This document shows, one piece after another, positions 61,599 to 64,000 of a stretch of 64,000 nt of DNA. Origin of the DNA: Methylobacterium radiodurans (GTDB lineage: Bacteria > Pseudomonadota > Alphaproteobacteria > Rhizobiales > Beijerinckiaceae); the NCBI RefSeq assembly GCF_003173735.1, contig NZ_CP029551.1:5037001-5101000 (forward strand), in the 5' to 3' direction. The first letter of the stretch is position 1. Each line of letters begins with the position of its first letter. Made by a program: the position numbers and the translations under genes. The notes below the pieces were generated by a model. It saw only the letters and a list, made by a program, of their open reading frames with translations, was not told where the DNA came from and made no database searches.

Positions 61599-62728
61599 CG
61601 CCCGCCGCCACACCCGTCCTCGAAGATTTCCGCCGCATCGTCATCAAGGTCGGCTCGGCCCTGCTGGTCGACCGGGCCCGCGGCCGGCTGCGCCACGCCT
61701 GGCTCGCCGCGCTCGCCGAGGACATCGCAGAGCTACACGCCCGCGGCGTCGACGTGCTGGTGGTGTCCTCGGGCAGCATCGCGCTCGGCCGCACCGTGCT
61801 GGGGCTGGCGCCGGGCGCGCTGAAGCTGGAGGAGAGCCAGGGCGCGGCCTCGGTCGGCCAGATCGCGCTCGCACGGCACTGGTCGGAGGCGCTCGGCCAT
61901 CACGGCATCGTGGCGGGCCAGATCCTCGTCACCCCGCAGGACACCGAGGAGCGCCGCCGCTACCTCAACGCGCGCGCCACCGTTCAGAAGCTCCTCGAAC
62001 TGCGCGCCGTGCCGGTCGTCAACGAGAACGACACCGTGGCGACCAGCGAGATCCGCTACGGCGACAACGACCGGCTCGCCGCCCGCGTCGCCACGATGAT
62101 CGGTGCCGACGTGCTGGTGCTGTTCTCCGACATCGACGGGCTTTACACCGCCCCGCCCGGAAGCCACCCGGACGCGCGGCATCTGCCGCTCGTCGAGCGC
62201 ATCACCCCCGAGATCGAGGCGATGGCGGGCGGCCCGGCCTCCGAGCTGTCGCGAGGGGGCATGCGCACGAAGGTCGAGGCCGCCAAGATCGCGGTCGGCG
62301 GCGGCACCCACATGATCATCGCGGACGGGCGCCAGAAGAACCCGCTGCGCAGCGTGGCCGAGGGCGGGCGCTGCACGTGGTTCCTCTCGGGCTCGACGCC
62401 GAGCGCCGCCCGCAAGACCTGGATCGCGGGCTCGCTGGAGCCGCGCGGCAGCCTGATCGTCGACGACGGCGCGGTCCGCGCGCTCCAGGGCGGCGCGAGC
62501 CTGCTGCCGGTGGGCGTACGCGGGGTCGAGGGCAGCTTCGCGCGGGGCGACGCCGTGCTGATCCGGGACCTCGCGGGCCGCACGCTCGGGCGCGGCCTCG
62601 TGGCCTACGACAGCGGCGAAGCGGCGCTGATCATCGGGCATCCGAGCGCGCGGATCGCCGAACTGCTCACCCATCCGGGGCGCTCCTGGATGGTACACAG
62701 GGACGACCTCGCCCTGTTCGTGGAATAG
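61595..62728 (+). CDS. proB: glutamate 5-kinase
   Basis: The 377-residue product has the amino-acid-kinase domain ([91 protein letters not shown]) and a C-terminal PUA domain from about residue 275 ([24 protein letters not shown]). It catalyses the first step of proline synthesis. The ATG overlaps the vapC stop by 4 bp, an unusual coupling. Confidence 0.97.
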   Translation: MTPAATPVLEDFRRIVIKVGSALLVDRARGRLRHAWLAALAEDIAELHARGVDVLVVSSGSIALGRTVLGLAPGALKLEESQGAASVGQIALARHWSEALGHHGIVAGQILVTPQDTEERRRYLNARATVQKLLELRAVPVVNENDTVATSEIRYGDNDRLAARVATMIGADVLVLFSDIDGLYTAPPGSHPDARHLPLVERITPEIEAMAGGPASELSRGGMRTKVEAAKIAVGGGTHMIIADGRQKNPLRSVAEGGRCTWFLSGSTPSAARKTWIAGSLEPRGSLIVDDGAVRALQGGASLLPVGVRGVEGSFARGDAVLIRDLAGRTLGRGLVAYDSGEAALIIGHPSARIAELLTHPGRSWMVHRDDLALFVE

Positions 62729-62828
62729 CTCTGGTGTGCGATCCGTGACTTGTTTCGCCGGATCCGAATATGCGAAGACGCGTTGCAGATGATCGGGGCT
62801 TGACGCTGCGATCGACGAGGTTAGTCAC

Positions 62829-64000
62829 GTGCCTGCTCTGAATCTCAAGTCGGACCTCGCCAATTCCGACGATCTGGCAACCCTGATGGAGGGGATCGGC
62901 CGGCGCGCTCGCGCCGCGGCCCGGCAGATGGCGCTGGCTCCGGCCCAGACAAAGGACGTGGCGCTCCGCGCCATCGCCGAGCGACTGCGGGCGAGCCGCG
63001 ACGCGATCCTGCGCGAGAACGCCCGCGACGTCGCCGCCGCCAAGGCCGCCGGCCAGACTCAGGCGCTGATAGACCGGCTCACCCTGGACGAGAAGCGCCT
63101 GGAAGGGATCGCCGCGGCGGTCGAGAAGATCGGCGCCCTGCCCGACCCGGTCGGGCGCCAACTCGCGGCGATCGAGCGCCCCAACGGGCTCATGATCGAG
63201 CGCGTCGCCGTGCCGCTCGGCGTGATCGGCGTGATCTTCGAGAGCCGCCCCAACGTCACGGCCGATGCCGGCGCGCTCTGCCTCAAGGCCGGCAACGCCG
63301 CCATCCTGCGCGCGGGCTCGGACAGCCATCGCAGCGCGGTCGCCATCGCGCAGGCGATGAGCGAGGGACTCGCCGCCGCCGGCCTGCCCGCCGACGCGAT
63401 CCAGATCGTGCCGACCCGCGACCGCGCAGCGGTCGGCGCCATGCTCGCCGGCCTGAACGGCTGCGTCGACGTGATCGTGCCCCGCGGCGGGCGCGGCCTC
63501 GTGGAGCGGGTGCAGAGCGAGGCCCGGGTGCCGGTCTTCGCCCATCTCGACGGCATCTGCCACGTCTACGTCCACGGGCAGGCCGATCTCGACATGGCCC
63601 GCACCGTGCTCCTCAACTCCAAGATGCGCCGTACCGGCATCTGCGGCGCCGCCGAGACGCTGCTGGTCGACCGGGCCTGCGCCGAGACTCACCTGACGCC
63701 ACTCGTCACGGCGCTGCTCGACGCCGGCTGCGCGGTTCGCGGCGACGCGGCCGTGCAGGCGGTCGACGATCGCGTGACGCCCGCCAGCGAGGCCGACTGG
63801 CGCACCGAGTATCTCGACGCGGTGATCTCGGCCCGCGTGGTCGATGGGCTCGACGCGGCGATCGACCATATCGAGACAAACGGCTCGCACCACACCGACG
63901 CGATCATCACGGAGGATGCGGAGGCAGCGACCCGCTTCCTCGCCGAGGTCGATTCGGCGATCGTCACCCACAACGCCTCGACCCAGTTCGCGGATGGCGG
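62829..64000 (+). CDS. proA: gamma-glutamyl phosphate reductase, 3' end outside window
   Basis: The frame starts at GTG 62829, with GACGAGG nine bases upstream, and runs to the window edge (390 codons; a normal ProA has about 430). It contains [26 protein letters not shown], the cysteine block [13 protein letters not shown] and [21 protein letters not shown], as in ProA. It makes glutamate-5-semialdehyde from the ProB product. Only about 40 residues are missing. Confidence 0.96.
   Translation, partial: MPALNLKSDLANSDDLATLMEGIGRRARAAARQMALAPAQTKDVALRAIAERLRASRDAILRENARDVAAAKAAGQTQALIDRLTLDEKRLEGIAAAVEKIGALPDPVGRQLAAIERPNGLMIERVAVPLGVIGVIFESRPNVTADAGALCLKAGNAAILRAGSDSHRSAVAIAQAMSEGLAAAGLPADAIQIVPTRDRAAVGAMLAGLNGCVDVIVPRGGRGLVERVQSEARVPVFAHLDGICHVYVHGQADLDMARTVLLNSKMRRTGICGAAETLLVDRACAETHLTPLVTALLDAGCAVRGDAAVQAVDDRVTPASEADWRTEYLDAVISARVVDGLDAAIDHIETNGSHHTDAIITEDAEAATRFLAEVDSAIVTHNASTQFADG

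Overview
The window is GC-rich (roughly 68-70%) alphaproteobacterial DNA. The rplU-rpmA-(GNAT)-obgE-(vapBC)-proB-proA order, a MucR/Ros zinc-finger gene, a DUF6894 protein, the Flp/Tad pilus locus and a Rhizobiales-type intergenic repeat fit Hyphomicrobiales, most likely Methylobacteriaceae. That placement is inference; no rRNA or tRNA gene is present to test it.

Layout. 0-3.3 kb: stress-type genes (three Rnk-family proteins, a double-domain universal stress protein, small proteins). 3.3-9.5 kb: a mixed stretch with three frameshifted genes (a VOC dioxygenase, a MucR regulator, an M20 amidohydrolase). Its best-preserved part is an operon of an L,D-transpeptidase and a TRIC-type membrane protein placed behind a tandem glycine riboswitch. 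9.8-19.2 kb: an amino-acid locus with LysR, a DSD1-type PLP enzyme, two RidA proteins, a secreted asparaginase, a HAD phosphatase, an ornithine cyclodeaminase homologue, a DauR-like repressor, a fold-II PLP enzyme and a dicarboxylate/amino-acid symporter. Its enzyme families resemble those of the beta-hydroxyaspartate and hydroxyectoine pathways. 19.7-25.1 kb: a decayed island with an integrase fragment, two internally deleted IS3-family elements, one intact winged-helix regulator, and fragments of a TDT transporter, an SDR and an IorAB-type oxidoreductase.

25.2-32.8 kb: a cobalamin riboswitch followed by a tightly overlapping operon of a TonB-dependent receptor, an ABC ATPase and two DUF3526 permeases, then a membrane acyltransferase-like protein and a Rhizobiales repeat. 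32.9-45.4 kb: a catabolic cluster with a branched-chain-type ABC importer (binding protein plus LivHMGF), a Rieske protein, a three-subunit molybdenum hydroxylase whose small subunit is fused to a CoxG-like domain, an alpha/beta hydrolase, an amidohydrolase and a divergent MarR regulator. The natural substrate is unknown; the set looks like uptake, hydroxylation and ring or amide opening of a small N-heterocycle or cyclic amide. 46.4-48.3 kb: a thiolase split by one in-frame TGA, and a hotdog thioesterase. 49.1-58 kb: a complete Flp/Tad pilus locus (pilin, cpaA-F, tadB, tadC) with a long hairpin after the pilin gene. 58-64 kb: core genes rplU, rpmA, obgE, proB and proA (cut by the window end), with a vapBC pair inserted between obgE and proB.

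Several gene breaks are single-base events, two of them in short homopolymers, so sequencing error cannot be excluded for those. The IS deletions and the chimeric junctions are larger and look real.
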